Shown here: positions 51,618 to 60,572 of the stretch, piece by piece
How the letters are laid out: every line of letters begins with the position of its first letter
How positions within the stretch are numbered: the stretch's first letter is position 1
Assembly (NCBI RefSeq): GCF_014649035.1
Contig: NZ_BMSG01000013.1
Location: forward strand, 1-64,000
Direction: 5' to 3'
DNA length: 64,000 nt
Source: Streptomyces sindenensis
Lineage (GTDB): Bacteria > Actinomycetota > Actinomycetes > Streptomycetales > Streptomycetaceae
Notes under the pieces: model-generated
Database searches by the model: none
Seen by the model: only the letters and a program-made list of their open reading frames with translations
Told to the model about the DNA's origin: nothing
Program-made: the position numbers and the translations under genes

Positions 51618-54284
51618 GTGTCGCGACATCAGCCGCTCGTTCCCCACCCATCCCGCACGTCCCGCCGTCCGTACCGATCCAGGCACCTCGGCGTGTTAGC
51701 GGGCGTCGCAGCCACCGCCGGGCTGCTGGCCGCCACCCTCGTCGGGCCCGCCGACGCGGCCCAGCCGCTCGACGAGGCCCCCGAGCTCATCATCAACGGG
51801 GACTTCTCCGCGGGCACCGCCCCGTGGTGGTCGACGGCCAACAGCCCCATCGCCGTCTCGGACGGACGGCTCTGCGCCGACGTCCCCGCGGGCACGGCCA
51901 ACGCGTGGGACGCCATCGTCGGGCAGAACGCCCTCGCGCTCACCGCCGGCGAAGGGTACACGCTGAGCTACACGGCGACGTCGACCGTGCCGGTCACCAT
52001 CCACACCAACGTGCAGATGGCGAACGAGCCGTGGACCACGGAACTCGCCACCACACAACAGGTCGGGACGACCGGCGAACGTTTCACGGAGACCTTCACG
52101 GCCGGAGCCGACCACGACGCGGCGCAGCTCGCCTTCCAGATCGGAGGCAGCGCCGAACCCTTCACCTTCTGCGTCGACGACGTATCGCTGCGCGGGGGGA
52201 CCGCGCAGCCGCCGTACGAACCGGACACCGGATCCCCCGTCCGCGTCAACCAGGTCGGATACCTCACCCACGGCCCCAAGTCGGGAACCGTCGTCACCGA
52301 ACGAATCGACCCGCTGCCCTGGACGCTCCGTTCGGCCGCCGGGACGCGCGTGGCCGAGGGCACCACCACTCCGGCGGGCGTGGACACCGCGTCCCGGCAG
52401 CATGTCCACACGTTCGACTTCAGTGCGGTGACGGCCACGGGAGAGGGATACACCGTCACGGTCGCGGGGGAGAGGAGCGAGCCGTTCGCCATCGGCGACA
52501 GCCTGTACGCGACGCTGCGCACCGACGCGCTCGCGTACTTCTACCACAACCGCAGCGGCATCGAGATCGACGCGGACCTCGTGGGCGAGCAGTACGCGCG
52601 GCCGGCCGGTCATCTGGGCGTGAGCCCCAACCAGGGTGACACCGACGTACCCTGCCAACCGGGCGTGTGCGACTACCGTCTCGACGCGCGGGGCGGCTGG
52701 TACGACGCCGGTGACCACGGCAAGTACGTGGTCAACGGAGGGATATCGGTTGCCCAGTTGATGGCCGTCTTCGAGCGGACCCTGTACGAGGGGGCAGCCG
52801 ACGCGGGGCCGCTCGGCGACGGCGAGCTCCGGCTGCCCGAGCAGGGGAACGGCACTCCCGACATCCTCGACGAGGCACGCTGGGAGCTGGAGTTCCTCAT
52901 GCGGATGCAGGTGCCCGCAGGGGAGCCGCTCGCCGGCATGGCGCACCACAAGCTGCACGACAAGGCGTGGACCGGGCTGCCGCTCCGGCCGGACCGCGAC
53001 CCCCAGCCCCGGGAACTGCATCCGCCGACCACGGCGGCCACCCTCAACCTGGCGGCCGCCGCCGCCCAGTGCGCCCGCCTCTTCCGGGTCTACGACGCGG
53101 ACTTCGCCACCCGGTGCGGGTCGGCCGCGCGTTCCGCGTGGACAGCGGCCAAGGCCCATCCGGACCTCCTCGCTGATCCGCAGGACGCCACGGGCGGCGG
53201 CGCCTACAACGACGACGACGTACGGGACGAGTTCTACTGGGCCGCCGCGGAACTCTTCCTGACCACGGGCGAGGACAGCTACCGCCAGGAGGTCCTCCGC
53301 TCCCCGTTGCACGGTGACACCGACGCCGTCTTCCCGCGCGGTGGCATGTCCTGGGGCTCGGTCGCCGGGCTCGGAGCCCTGAACCTCGCGCGGGTGCCGG
53401 GCGGGCTGTCCGCCGATCAGCTCGCCACGGTGCGAGGCATGGTGACCGAAGCCGCCGACGGGTACGCCGCCGATTCGGCCCGGGCCGCGTACGGCCTTCC
53501 GTACGCCCCCGACGACGGGCACTACGTATGGGGCTCGAACAGTCAGGTCGCCAACAACATGGTCGTCCTGGGCTCCGCACACGACCTGACCGGCAGGACC
53601 GCCTACCGTGATGCCGTACTGCGCGGGCTCGACTATCTCCTGGGCCGCAACGCGCTGAACCAGTCCTATGTCACCGGGTACGGCGAGCGGGACTCGCGCA
53701 ACCAGCACCACCGGTTCTGGGCCAACCAGCTCGACCCCGCACTGCCGAACCCCGCACCGGGGTCGCTGGCCGGTGGCCCGAACGCATCCATCGAGGACCC
53801 GGTCGCGCAGGCCAAGCTGAAGGGCTGCGCACCGGCGATGTGCTACATCGACGACATCGAGTCATGGGCCACGAACGAGATCACCATCAACTGGAACGCC
53901 CCGCTCGCCTGGGTCGCGTCCTATGCGGACGACCTGGGCGGCGGCGAGCCCGTGAGGACACAGTGCGAGGTGACCTACACCTCGCAGCGTTGGAGCGACG
54001 GCTTCACCACTCACGTCGCTCTGAAGAACACCGGCGACCGCCCGGTGCGGTCCTGGCGGCTCGACTGGACGTTCGCCGACCAGCAGCAGGTGACCGACGC
54101 CTGGGGCGCGGGTATCGGGCAGACCGGTCCCCGGGTCGCCGCCGAGGCCCTGAGCTGGAACGCCACCGTCGCGCCCGGTGGCACCGTGCGGTTCGGCTTC
54201 AACGGCCGGCCCACCGGTCTCGTGCACGACCCTCAGGTCTTCCGGCTGAACGGCAAGGTCTGCGGGACGGCAGCACGACGATGA
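51618..54284 (+). CDS. GH9 cellulase, CBM4-Ig-GH9-CBM2
   Basis: This 888-residue secreted cellulase has a signal region (GVLAGVAATAGLLAATL...ADAA), a CBM4/9-like domain (about 55-195), an Ig-like CelD_N domain (VRVNQVGYLTHGPK, about 205-295), a GH9 catalytic barrel (about 300-770) and a C-terminal CBM2 (about 785-885). Catalytic-site motifs are DARGGWYDAGDHGKYV (Asp base), YGERDSRNQHHRFW (His) and WATNEITINWNAPLAW (Glu acid). The domain order equals processive or endo-type E4/CelD cellulases. GTG follows AAGGA by about 8 nt. It acts on crystalline cellulose with the divergent LPMO. Confidence 0.93.
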   Translation: MSRHQPLVPHPSRTSRRPYRSRHLGVLAGVAATAGLLAATLVGPADAAQPLDEAPELIINGDFSAGTAPWWSTANSPIAVSDGRLCADVPAGTANAWDAIVGQNALALTAGEGYTLSYTATSTVPVTIHTNVQMANEPWTTELATTQQVGTTGERFTETFTAGADHDAAQLAFQIGGSAEPFTFCVDDVSLRGGTAQPPYEPDTGSPVRVNQVGYLTHGPKSGTVVTERIDPLPWTLRSAAGTRVAEGTTTPAGVDTASRQHVHTFDFSAVTATGEGYTVTVAGERSEPFAIGDSLYATLRTDALAYFYHNRSGIEIDADLVGEQYARPAGHLGVSPNQGDTDVPCQPGVCDYRLDARGGWYDAGDHGKYVVNGGISVAQLMAVFERTLYEGAADAGPLGDGELRLPEQGNGTPDILDEARWELEFLMRMQVPAGEPLAGMAHHKLHDKAWTGLPLRPDRDPQPRELHPPTTAATLNLAAAAAQCARLFRVYDADFATRCGSAARSAWTAAKAHPDLLADPQDATGGGAYNDDDVRDEFYWAAAELFLTTGEDSYRQEVLRSPLHGDTDAVFPRGGMSWGSVAGLGALNLARVPGGLSADQLATVRGMVTEAADGYAADSARAAYGLPYAPDDGHYVWGSNSQVANNMVVLGSAHDLTGRTAYRDAVLRGLDYLLGRNALNQSYVTGYGERDSRNQHHRFWANQLDPALPNPAPGSLAGGPNASIEDPVAQAKLKGCAPAMCYIDDIESWATNEITINWNAPLAWVASYADDLGGGEPVRTQCEVTYTSQRWSDGFTTHVALKNTGDRPVRSWRLDWTFADQQQVTDAWGAGIGQTGPRVAAEALSWNATVAPGGTVRFGFNGRPTGLVHDPQVFRLNGKVCGTAARR

Positions 54285-54297
54285 GGGGCCGGTCCGT

Positions 54298-54324
54298 CCC
54301 GCCGCGCACGAGGAGAGCGGCGGG
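54298..54324 (+). terminator. Stem-loop after GH9 gene
   Basis: CCCGCCGC and GCGGCGGG pair around an 11-nt loop, 14 bp after the GH9 stop. No T-run follows. Confidence 0.5.
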
Positions 54325-54604
54325 AAACCGCCTCCGGGCGCTCCCGGACGCCTGTGAGACGCGTGGGCCGGACGGGCCGTCGCTGCGGCGGTGACCACGG
54401 CCACAGCGGTGTGCTGACCGAATCGGGGGCGCTGCTCGCCCACGGCGTCGGCGCCCCCGGCTCGTTCGCCACCGCTTGCCGAGGTCCACCGGCCCGGTGT
54501 TCGCGCAGTGCCGTGAGGGTGCCCTCCGGACCGGCCCCGCCCTCGCCGCCCGGGCGGCCGGGGAATCCCGAGGGGGCCTGTTCAACTTCCCCTCTCCTGG
54601 CTAC
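54325..54604. other. Gap between GH9 stem-loop and propeller-gene operator
   Basis: No gene is supported in these 280 bases. The remaining upstream region carries the palindrome listed next. Confidence 0.4.
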
Positions 54605-54619
54605 GTTACCTCCAGTAAC
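54605..54619. promoter_or_regulatory. GTTAC-N5-GTAAC palindrome upstream of propeller gene
   Basis: GTTACCTCCAGTAAC lies 54 bp before the ATG of the propeller gene, in an AT-richer patch. It has the look of a dimeric regulator site. I cannot name the regulator, and it differs from the cellulose and xylan boxes. Confidence 0.45.
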
Positions 54620-54673
54620 AGATGCGGGCCTGCCTGACGGCACGCCACCTGCCCCCTGCCTCTGGAGCCCACC

Positions 54674-55969
54674 ATGACGCGTTCCGTCACCCCTCGCCGC
54701 CGACACCTCTTCGGCATGGCCGCCGTACTCGCCGTGGGGCTTACGGCAGGTGCGTTGCCCGGCGTCCCCGGCCCGGCCGACGCGAGCGAGATCCCGCGGC
54801 CGGTACGGGAGACATCCTCGGAGGGGCTCAGGGAGGTGTTCTTCGTCGGCAACAACTGGGAGGGCACCGCCGACGTCATCGACTCCCGTGGGGACTACGC
54901 CAGGATCGGCCGCATCGACATGATCCCCGACAAGAAGGAGCGCCTGTGGGAGATCTACCTGAACCCCGTCAAGCTCGCCTTCTTCCTCGGCATCCGCCTC
55001 GGCCCGGGTGAGGGTCACGATCAGTACGTCGACGACATGTACACCACGAAGGACGGCAAGTCCGTGGTCGCCTCCCGGCCGAGTTTCGCCGACGTGGTCT
55101 CCATCGACGTGGAGAGCGGCAAGATCAACTGGCGGTTCCCGGTGTCCGGTTTCCGCTCCGACCACATGGCGGTCTCCCCCGACGGTACCCAGGTCGCCGT
55201 CTCCGCCTCCACCTCCAACACCGTGCACGTCCTGGACATGGCGACGGGCAAGGAGGCGGGTAGGTTCAAGGCCGGCGACAAGCCGCACGAGAACGTCTAC
55301 ACCGATGGCGGCGAGTACCTCTGGAACATGGCCATCGGCGAGGTCAACACCGACCTGGACGCGCCCTGGCAGGACTTCACCAAGGGCGACCGGCGCATCA
55401 CCGTCGCCGACGCGAAGACCTTCGAGGTCAAGAAGATCATCGACATGCGCGAGCGGCTCGACGCCTTCGGCCGCGAGGACCTTTCCGACGCGCTGCGCCC
55501 GGTCGCCTTCACGCCTGACGAGTCGAAGATGTACTTCCAGGTCTCCTTCTTCAACGGCTTCGTCGAGTACGACGTGCACACGGACAAGATCACCCGAGTG
55601 AAGACGTTGCCGAAGAACCCGGACACCAGCGACGACCGCACCACCTTCGTCAATGACTCCCGGCACCACGGCATGTCCATGAGTCCTCGGGGCGACAAGC
55701 TCTGCATCGCCGGAACCATGGACGACTATGTCACCGTCGTGAACCGCGAGACGCTTCAGGAGGGCCCGCTCGTCACCGTCTCCAAGCCGTACTGGGCCAC
55801 GGTGAGTGGAGACGGAAAGCACTGCGTGGTGTCCGAGAGCGGCGCCGACCAGGTGACGGCGATCGACTTCGCCACCGGCGAGAAGGTCGCCTCCATCCCC
55901 GTCGGCGACCATCCGCAGCGGGTCCGCCTCGGCCACGTCCCCGCGAACTGGACCGGCCCCACCGGCTGA
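54674..55969 (+). CDS. Exported YVTN-like beta-propeller protein
   Basis: This 431-residue protein has an export signal (RRRHLFGMAAVLAVGL, Tat-like with three Arg). The rest is a seven-bladed-type propeller with YVTN-like repeats: VVSIDVESGKINWRFPVSGF, HMAVSPDGTQVAVSAS, TVHVLDMATGKEAGRFKAG, GMSMSPRGDKLCIAG and YVTVVNRETLQEG, VVSESGADQVTAIDFATGEKVASIPVG. No haem or enzyme motif is seen. It sits among cellulase and xylan genes but has a different upstream site, so its role is unclear. GGAG lies about 8 nt before the ATG. Confidence 0.8.
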   Translation: MTRSVTPRRRHLFGMAAVLAVGLTAGALPGVPGPADASEIPRPVRETSSEGLREVFFVGNNWEGTADVIDSRGDYARIGRIDMIPDKKERLWEIYLNPVKLAFFLGIRLGPGEGHDQYVDDMYTTKDGKSVVASRPSFADVVSIDVESGKINWRFPVSGFRSDHMAVSPDGTQVAVSASTSNTVHVLDMATGKEAGRFKAGDKPHENVYTDGGEYLWNMAIGEVNTDLDAPWQDFTKGDRRITVADAKTFEVKKIIDMRERLDAFGREDLSDALRPVAFTPDESKMYFQVSFFNGFVEYDVHTDKITRVKTLPKNPDTSDDRTTFVNDSRHHGMSMSPRGDKLCIAGTMDDYVTVVNRETLQEGPLVTVSKPYWATVSGDGKHCVVSESGADQVTAIDFATGEKVASIPVGDHPQRVRLGHVPANWTGPTG

Positions 55970-56194
55970 GCGCACCGGACCCCGCGTCTTGCGCCGCTGT
56001 GACGCGAAGGGCCCTGGCGGCGGCTTCCGGCGGAGACGGCCGCCCCGTGTCCAGCCGCGGGAGGCCGAGCGCATCGGCTCCCGTTCACACGTCGCCGGAC
56101 CGTGCCGGGGCCGCCGTCGGTGCACCGGTGGAGTCCCTGCCCGAACGGCGGGAGGGCCGGATCACGCCGTTCGGGAGCCGAAGGGCTCGCCGAC

Positions 56195-56257
56195 GGCCGG
56201 GCTGACGAACGGTCCGGCCGGGCTGACGAACGGACCGGCCGGGCCGACGAGCTGTCC
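56195..56257. repeat. Three tandem 21-bp repeats at the end of the LacI gene
   Basis: Units of GGCCGGGCTGACGAACGGWCC run head to tail, with a partial fourth, immediately after the stop of the LacI-family gene. The third copy is degenerate. Confidence 0.7.
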
Positions 56258-56262
56258 GGCCG

Positions 56263-57324
56263 TCATGAACGGGCGCCGCCGCGGCCGGCGGGGCTCCCCG
56301 TCGGCGCCGACGCCGTGCTCTTCCGTACGATCAGGCTCGTCGCCAGCTCCAGCCGGGTGGACACCGGTTCCTCGGCCCGCAGCCGCATCAGCATCTGTGT
56401 GGCCTCCTCCGCCATCCGGCGCAGCGGTTGATGGACCGTGGTCAGCGCCGGGCTCGCCCAGCGCGCGATCGATACGTCGTCGTAGCCGACCACCGAGAGG
56501 TCCTGGGGCACGCGCAGGCCGTGGGCCCGGGCGGCTTCCAGGACGCCGAGGGCCTGGAGGTCGCTGCCCGCGAAGATCGCGGTGGGCGGGTGGGTCCGGG
56601 ACAGCATCTCGGTGGCGCGGTCGTATCCGCCCTCCACGTGGAAGTCGCCGAACAGGATGAGGTCGGGGTCCACTTCGAGCCCCGCCATGGTCATCGCCGA
56701 CCGGTAGCCGTCGAGCCGGGCGCGGGAACAGAGCATGTCCTCGGGACCGGTGACTATGCCGATGCGCCGGTGCCCGTGTTCGATGAGATGGCGGGTGGCG
56801 GCGAGTCCGCCGTTCCAGTTGGCGGAGCCGACCGAGGGGACGTCGGGGTCGGGGTCGCCCGCCGGGTCGATGATGACGAAGGGGATCGAGCGGGACCTGA
56901 GCTGCTGTTTCACTTCGGTGGGCAGCGTGGAGAAGACCAGGACGACGCCGAGCGGCCTGCGCTGGAGCATCGCCTCCATCCACTCCGGGCCGGGCGCGTG
57001 GCGGGTTCCGCTTTCGGTGAGGACGACCCCGGCGTTGTGGGCCTTGGCGACGTTCTCCACCCCCCGGATCAGCTCCATCGCCCAGATGCTCTCCAACTCG
57101 TGGAACACGATCTCGATGAGCGGAGCCTCGCGGGCCGACCGTGTGGTGCGCCGGTAGGCGTGGGCCTCCAGCAGGCGCTCCACCTTGACCCTCGTGGGGG
57201 CCGCCACGTCCTGCCGCCCGTTGAGGACCTTCGAAACTGTCGAAATGGAGACGCCGGCCCGCTCGGCCACCTGGGCCAGCGTGATGCGGCCCATTTCCTC
57301 GTCATCGCGCATGCCGAGGAGCAT
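56263..57324 (-). CDS. bxlR: LacI-family xylobiose/xylan repressor (BxlR-like)
   Basis: This 353-residue repressor has an N-terminal LacI HTH with hinge (ITLAQVAERAGVSISTVSKVLNGRQDVAAPTRVKVERL) and a periplasmic-binding-protein-like ligand domain (IEIVFHELESIWAMELIRGVE; GVVLVFS; FVIIDPAGDPDPDVPSVGSANWNGGLAATRHLIEHGHRRIGIVTG; AIFAGSDLQALGVLEAAR; VGYDDV). It is divergent from the binding-protein gene, with operators in the 139-bp gap, as for BxlR of Streptomyces. The start encoding MLLGMRDDEEMG is chosen because a GAGG site lies 8 nt before it. The inducer is probably xylobiose or xylose (inference). Confidence 0.88.
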   Translation of the reverse strand: MLLGMRDDEEMGRITLAQVAERAGVSISTVSKVLNGRQDVAAPTRVKVERLLEAHAYRRTTRSAREAPLIEIVFHELESIWAMELIRGVENVAKAHNAGVVLTESGTRHAPGPEWMEAMLQRRPLGVVLVFSTLPTEVKQQLRSRSIPFVIIDPAGDPDPDVPSVGSANWNGGLAATRHLIEHGHRRIGIVTGPEDMLCSRARLDGYRSAMTMAGLEVDPDLILFGDFHVEGGYDRATEMLSRTHPPTAIFAGSDLQALGVLEAARAHGLRVPQDLSVVGYDDVSIARWASPALTTVHQPLRRMAEEATQMLMRLRAEEPVSTRLELATSLIVRKSTASAPTGSPAGRGGARS

Positions 57325-57422
57325 AGAGCACGCCTCGACCTCGCACTTTGCGTAACGATTTGGTGACGGCGTGACGGGGGGTTGACCCTCCGGAGGGGGA
57401 GTCCTAGCGTCCCGACTCACAA

Positions 57423-57452
57423 GTTTCGGCAATATCTCCGAAACAGTTTCGA
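57423..57452. promoter_or_regulatory. Xylan-regulator operator upstream of bxlE
   Basis: GTTTCGG and CCGAAAC form a perfect 7-bp inverted repeat with an 8-nt spacer, followed immediately by a third half-site AGTTTCGA. The layout equals the repeat before xlnA (47853). It lies 12-41 bp upstream of the bxlE ATG. Confidence 0.7.
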
Positions 57453-57463
57453 GAGGCGAGTCG

Positions 57464-58765
57464 ATGAAACAACGCGCACGGTTCTCGCGGACCGTTGTCG
57501 TCGGTGGTGCCGCGCTGGCCCTGGTGCTGTCCCTGACCGGGTGCGGGGGAGGTTCCGGCGCGGCCGACGACGGCGCCATCCACGTCCTGGTCTACGGGGA
57601 CGCCGCGAACAAGGTGGAGAAGGAGCTGGTCGCCACCTTCAACGAGACGTCGGAGGTGAAGGTCGTCCTGGACACGATCCCGGGCGCCGACTACCAGGCC
57701 AAACTGCAGACGATCATCAGGAGCAAGCAGGCGCCCGACGTCTTCTTCAACTGGGGCGGCGGCAGCATCAAGCCGTTCGTCGACGCCGGTCTGCTGCTCC
57801 CGCTGGATTCCTTCATCGCCGACGACCCCGGCCTCAAGGCGAACTTCCTGCCGTCCGTGTTCAACAGCGCGGTGGTCGACGGCGCCTCCTACGGGATCCC
57901 CATGCGCGGCACACAGCCCGTCCTGCTGTTCAACAACGGCAAGGTCCTCAAGAAGGCGGGTGTCGAACCTCCTCGGACCTGGGACGACCTGCTGGCGGCG
58001 GTCAAGGCGCTCAAGGCCGACGGCGTCACCCCGATCGCGCTGGGCGGCGGCGACCGGTGGCCGACGCTGATGTGGTTCGAGTACCTCTACGACCGCATCG
58101 CCGGGCCCGAGCTCTTCCAGAAGGCGCTGGACGGCGACAAGGACGCCTGGGCGAGCCCGGACAGCCGGAAGGCGCTCAGCATGATCAGGGAGCTGGTGGA
58201 CGCCGGGGCTTTCGGTACCAACTACGACTCGGTGAAGTTCACCGACCAGGGTTCGCCCACGCTCCTGGCGACCGGCAAGGCGGGCTTCGAGCTGATGGGC
58301 TCGTGGGAGTACTCCACGCAGCAGGACGCCCACCCGGAGTTCGCGAAGAGCGACCTCGGATACAGCGCCTTCCCCTCCGTCGAGGGCGGCAAGGGCGACC
58401 GGGCGAACCTCGTCGGCAACACCAACAACTTCTACTCCGTGGTGAAGAAGACGAAGCACCCGCAGGCCGTCGCCGAGTTCCTGAAGCTCATGTACTCGGA
58501 CCGGTTCGTGAAGGCGCAGCTCTCCATCGGCAACCTGCCGACCACCACCAACACCGAAGCCTTCCTGGACACCGCCGCCAGCCCCGAGTTCGCGAAGTTC
58601 CAGTACGGCATGGTCAAGGAGGCCCCGGCGTTCCAGCTCTCCTGGGACCAGGCGTACCCCCAGTCGGCGGCCACCGCCATGTACCAGGCCCTCCAGCAGT
58701 TCTTCAACGGCTCGATGGACGAGGACGCCTTCATCGAGGCCATGCAGGCACTGCCGACCTCGTGA
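57464..58765 (+). CDS. bxlE: Xylobiose ABC transporter binding lipoprotein
   Basis: This 433-residue solute-binding lipoprotein has a signal and lipobox (VLSLTGCGGG, Cys27). The mature domain is a family-1 sugar-binding protein: IHVLVYGDAANKVEKELVATFNETS, YQAKLQTIIRSKQAPDVFFNWGGG, YGIPMRGTQPVLLFNNGKVLKKAGVEPPRTWDDLLAAVKAL and MGSWEYSTQQDAHPEF. The downstream beta-xylosidase suggests xylobiose as ligand. GAGAGG precedes the ATG, and the operator lies just upstream. The ATP-binding subunit is not in the operon; the shared MsiK ATPase is the usual partner in Streptomyces. Confidence 0.9.
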   Translation: MKQRARFSRTVVVGGAALALVLSLTGCGGGSGAADDGAIHVLVYGDAANKVEKELVATFNETSEVKVVLDTIPGADYQAKLQTIIRSKQAPDVFFNWGGGSIKPFVDAGLLLPLDSFIADDPGLKANFLPSVFNSAVVDGASYGIPMRGTQPVLLFNNGKVLKKAGVEPPRTWDDLLAAVKALKADGVTPIALGGGDRWPTLMWFEYLYDRIAGPELFQKALDGDKDAWASPDSRKALSMIRELVDAGAFGTNYDSVKFTDQGSPTLLATGKAGFELMGSWEYSTQQDAHPEFAKSDLGYSAFPSVEGGKGDRANLVGNTNNFYSVVKKTKHPQAVAEFLKLMYSDRFVKAQLSIGNLPTTTNTEAFLDTAASPEFAKFQYGMVKEAPAFQLSWDQAYPQSAATAMYQALQQFFNGSMDEDAFIEAMQALPTS

Positions 58766-58797
58766 CCTCACTCGAATCCGGACGCGGAACCCATGAC

Positions 58798-59754
58798 ATG
58801 AATCCAACCGCCGTCGTATCCGAACGTCCCGGGGACAAGGGGACGGCCGGGAGAGCCCTCAAGAAGGACGGACCTGTCGGTATCGGAGCGAGCCGGCCGG
58901 GATTCCTCTGGGCGGTCCCGGCCGCCGTCTTCTTCGGCCTCTTCGCGATCGTCCCGCTGATCATGGTCGCCGTACTCTCCTTCGCCAGCTGGGACGGTCT
59001 GAGCGACCCGGAGTTCGCCGGCCTCGCCAACTGGAAGAAGCTCCTGGACGACCCCGTCATGATCAAGAGCCTCTGGCTGAGCGTCCTGCTCACCGTGCTC
59101 GGGGTCGCCGTGCAGACCCCGCTGAGCATTCTGCTCGGGGTCTGGGCGGCGGGACACCAGCGCAACCGGGCCGTCCTGTCCGCCATCTACTTCGTCCCGA
59201 TGCTGCTGTCCATCGCGGCCGTGTCCGTGCTGTGGCGCGCTCTCCTCGACCCCAACCTCGGGGTCCCCGCGCACGCCACCTGGCTGTTCGGCGACGGCAA
59301 CCTCTTCGGGGTGCAGGCCGGAGCGATCGGCGTTCTGGTCTTCGTCAGCACCTGGCAGTTCACCCCGCTGCACACGCTGATCTACCAGGGAGCGGCGCGC
59401 GCGGTGCCGCAGGTCCTCTACCAGGCGGCGCAGATCGACGGCGCGGGCCGGGTGCGGCAGTTCTTCCACATCACGCTGCCGCAGCTGCGCAACGCGATCA
59501 TCACCTCGATGATCCTGATGGTGGTCGGCGGGCTCACGACCTTCGACACCGTGCTCATCCTGACCCAGGGCGGGCCGGGGAGCGACACCACCATCAGCGC
59601 GTACTACATGTACCAGAAGGCGTTCAAGAGCTTCGACTACGGATCGGCGTCCGCCATCGCCCTTCTCCTGGTCCTCGTCTCCACGCTCATCTCGCTGATC
59701 GTCGTGCGGCTCTCGGGCTACGACAAGATGCGCAGCACCATGGAGGGACTGTGA
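58798..59754 (+). CDS. bxlF: Xylobiose ABC transporter permease 1
   Basis: This 318-residue permease has six predicted helices and belongs to the MalF-like sugar-transport class. The cytoplasmic EAA-like loop is QAAQIDGAGRVRQFFHITLPQLRNAI (EAA..G...G.......P), which docks the ATPase. Helices include FLWAVPAAVFFGLFAIVPLIMVAVLSF and LWLSVLLTVLGVAVQTPLSILLGVWAA. Its gene follows bxlE after a 33-bp gap, and the GTG of the next gene overlaps its stop. The ribosome site is weak. Confidence 0.9.
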   Translation: MNPTAVVSERPGDKGTAGRALKKDGPVGIGASRPGFLWAVPAAVFFGLFAIVPLIMVAVLSFASWDGLSDPEFAGLANWKKLLDDPVMIKSLWLSVLLTVLGVAVQTPLSILLGVWAAGHQRNRAVLSAIYFVPMLLSIAAVSVLWRALLDPNLGVPAHATWLFGDGNLFGVQAGAIGVLVFVSTWQFTPLHTLIYQGAARAVPQVLYQAAQIDGAGRVRQFFHITLPQLRNAIITSMILMVVGGLTTFDTVLILTQGGPGSDTTISAYYMYQKAFKSFDYGSASAIALLLVLVSTLISLIVVRLSGYDKMRSTMEGL

Positions 59755-60572
59755 GCAAGAGCCGTCCCAACCACCTCGCGGGCTTCGGCTCGGTGGTCTG
59801 GCTCCTCGTGGTGGGGCTGCCGCTGTACGTGATGCTCGTCGCCACGTTCCAGTCGCGCCCCGACTACGCCGCGAACGGCCCGCTGGCCTTCCCGGAGCAC
59901 TTCACGCTCGACAACTACATCAAGGACCTCAACAGCGGGTTCGCGCAGTACTTCCTCAACACGGTCGTCGTCACCGTGTGCGTGGTGGGCATCGTCGTCC
60001 TTCTCGTACCGCCGCTGGCGTACACCATCGTCAGAAGCCGGGGCCGGGCGACCACCACGGTCTTCCGGCTGTTCCTCCTGGGGCTGGCGATCCCCTCGCA
60101 GGCGGTCATCGTGCCGATGTTCTTCGTCATCAGCGAGGCCGGCCTCTACGACAACCTCATCGGCGTCATCCTGCCGACGGCGGCCTTCGCCATGCCGGTG
60201 TGCGCCCTGATCCTCACGGGCGTCATGCGTGACATCACCCCCGATCTGTACGAGGCGATGACGATGGACGGCGCCTCGTCCCGGCGCGTCTTCTTCCAGC
60301 TGGTGCTGCCGCTGTCCAGGAGCGGGATCGCGACGATCGTCGTCTTCTCCGCCCTTCAGGCGTGGAACGGCTTCCTCTTCCCCCTCGTGCTGACGCAGTC
60401 CGCGGAGACCAAGGTCATCACCCTGGGGCTCTACGAATTCCAGACGGAGCACGGCGTCGACACCCCCGGCCTGCTCGCCGCGGTCGTCCTGTCCATGCTC
60501 CCCATCCTGATCGTCTACCTGTTCGCTCGTCGGGCCCTGGTACAGGGGCTGATGGGGGTCGGAGGAAAGTGA
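59751..60572 (+). CDS. bxlG: Xylobiose ABC transporter permease 2
   Basis: This 273-residue MalG-like permease has about six helices (VVWLLVVGLPLYVMLVATFQS; YFLNTVVVTVCVVGIVVLLVPPLAYTI; GLLAAVVLSMLPILIVYLF). Its EAA motif is YEAMTMDGASSRRVFFQLVLPLSRSG. The GTG overlaps the stop of the previous permease, and GGAGGG precedes it, implying coupled translation with bxlF. Confidence 0.9.
   Translation: MSKSRPNHLAGFGSVVWLLVVGLPLYVMLVATFQSRPDYAANGPLAFPEHFTLDNYIKDLNSGFAQYFLNTVVVTVCVVGIVVLLVPPLAYTIVRSRGRATTTVFRLFLLGLAIPSQAVIVPMFFVISEAGLYDNLIGVILPTAAFAMPVCALILTGVMRDITPDLYEAMTMDGASSRRVFFQLVLPLSRSGIATIVVFSALQAWNGFLFPLVLTQSAETKVITLGLYEFQTEHGVDTPGLLAAVVLSMLPILIVYLFARRALVQGLMGVGGK

Noticed and set aside
57231..57246. 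CGAAAC-like string in the LacI gene
   Set aside because: It encodes the conserved STVSKVL of the HTH and follows from codon choice, so it is not counted as an operator.
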